6,053 nt of DNA from JAXDLW01 sp046262515 (lineage in GTDB: Bacteria > Chloroflexota > Dormibacteria > DASZGP01): NCBI GenBank assembly GCA_046262515.1, contig JBHEMP010000096.1, positions 1-6,053 on the forward strand, in the 5' to 3' direction. The position numbers were made by a program, and so were the translations under genes. This document shows positions 5,787-6,053 of the stretch, piece after piece. Position 1 is the first letter of the stretch, and each line of letters starts with the position of its first letter. The notes beneath the pieces are model-generated. The model made no database searches. It saw only the letters and a list, made by a program, of their open reading frames with translations, and had not been told where the DNA came from.

Positions 5787-5797
5787 CTGGGCCGCAC

Positions 5798-5888
5798 GGA
5801 GCGGTCGCCTAGTCCGGTCGAGGGCGCGGCACTGGAAATGCCGTAACCGGGGCAACTCGGTTCGAGGGTTCGAATCCCTCCCGCTCCG
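5798..5888 (+). tRNA. tRNA-Ser (anticodon GGA)
   Basis: Class II tRNA. Acceptor GGAGCGG (5798-5804) pairs with CCGCTCC (5881-5887). The anticodon stem CGGCA/TGCCG encloses CTGGAAA, with anticodon GGA at 5834-5836, reading UCC and UCU. The variable arm pairs AACCG (5845-5849) with CGGTT (5858-5862). The T arm is GAGGG-TTCGAAT-CCCTC. The discriminator G at 5888 is followed by TTC, so CCA is not encoded and must be added by the CCA-adding enzyme, unlike the other two tRNAs here. Confidence 0.96.
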
Positions 5889-6053
5889 TTCGTTAGCGCA
5901 AAACTACAAAGGGGTCACCGATTCGGCACGCGGCGGGGCGGTCAGCGAGTCGGCGGCGCGCTGGCAGTCGGTTCTCTCAGTCGATTTGGCTGCCGTGGGC
6001 TGCGAGCAACTCGAGAGCCGAGGCGGCCCCGGTGGCGCCCGGTAAGTCTTTGA
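5889..6053. other. 165-bp right end, no confident gene
   Basis: This stretch after the last tRNA has no recognised gene. There is no hairpin with a T tract directly after the tRNA. CAGTCG occurs twice in close succession (5965-5970 and 5978-5983), and GGCAG/CTGCC (5963-5967 and 5990-5994) could form a stem around it. The SRP RNA that often lies near tadA in other bacteria is not seen here: its conserved tetraloop region is absent. Confidence 0.4.
5977..6053 (-). CDS. Possible 3' end of a minus-strand gene (partial)
   Basis: Reading leftward from the window edge, one minus-strand frame is open for 25 codons and then ends in TGA at 5977-5979. It would encode LPGATGAASALELLAAHGSQ followed by Ile-Asp and stop, which resembles a C-terminal helix. 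A gene converging on the tRNA cluster would fit this layout, but 25 open codons in GC-rich DNA are weak evidence and there is no motif. Confidence 0.2.
   Translation of the reverse strand, partial: KDLPGATGAASALELLAAHGSQID

Noticed and set aside
5692..6045. Plus-strand ORF of 117 codons across both serine tRNAs
   Set aside because: It starts inside one tRNA and runs through the whole of the second, so it is not a gene; its last part has no start codon of its own or ribosome site.
5889..6053. SRP RNA, tmRNA or RNase P RNA after the tRNAs
   Set aside because: None of the conserved cores of these RNAs is present.
1..6053. CRISPR array, phage genes or full insertion sequence
   Set aside because: There are no regularly spaced direct repeats and no transposase, integrase or phage protein signatures in any frame.

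Overview
The window is a compact piece of a high-GC bacterial chromosome. Codon use is strongly GC-biased, GTG and TTG starts are common, and genes overlap by one to four bases. No gene is diagnostic for a phylum. The GC content, the likely leaderless start of moxR and the housekeeping gene mix fit Actinomycetota or a neighbouring high-GC lineage such as Chloroflexota or Dormibacterota; this is a guess. There are no phage, plasmid or CRISPR genes.

Layout from left to right: (1) a tRNA-His gene (65-140, +). (2) Two small genes on the minus strand: a zinc-ribbon membrane protein (766-1116) and, downstream of it, an unrecognised 133-aa protein (170-571). Between them lies a 191-bp inverted-repeat element (578-768) with near-perfect 21-bp arms. 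(3) A 56-bp divergent intergenic region (1117-1172) with back-to-back -10-like boxes. (4) A tightly overlapping plus-strand operon: MoxR AAA+ ATPase (1173-2123), DUF58 protein (2123-3163), TgpA-type transglutaminase membrane protein (3163-5154) and tRNA adenosine deaminase tadA (5151-5615). (5) Two class II serine tRNA genes, tRNA-Ser(CGA) at 5649-5736 and tRNA-Ser(GGA) at 5798-5888. (6) A 165-bp right end with no confident gene, possibly holding the 3' end of a minus-strand gene.

MoxR, DUF58 and the transglutaminase form a widely conserved envelope-associated module. MoxR ATPases are thought to act as chaperones that assemble or activate protein complexes, DUF58 proteins are their usual membrane-anchored partners, and TgpA-like proteins carry an extracytoplasmic cysteine transglutaminase/protease-like domain. 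All three start and stop codons overlap, so translation is probably coupled. tadA makes inosine at the wobble position of tRNA-Arg; it is coupled to the same transcript through a TTGA overlap but belongs functionally with the tRNA genes after it.

The most notable unexplained object is the 578-768 inverted repeat. It sits exactly at the stop codon of the zinc-ribbon gene, is flanked by TA at both ends, and is partly self-complementary inside. It could be a small non-autonomous transposable element (MITE) inserted at a TA site inside a two-gene operon, or a structured intercistronic RNA. The one arm mismatch and two inner mismatches all become G-U pairs in the minus-strand transcript, which is the direction of the operon.
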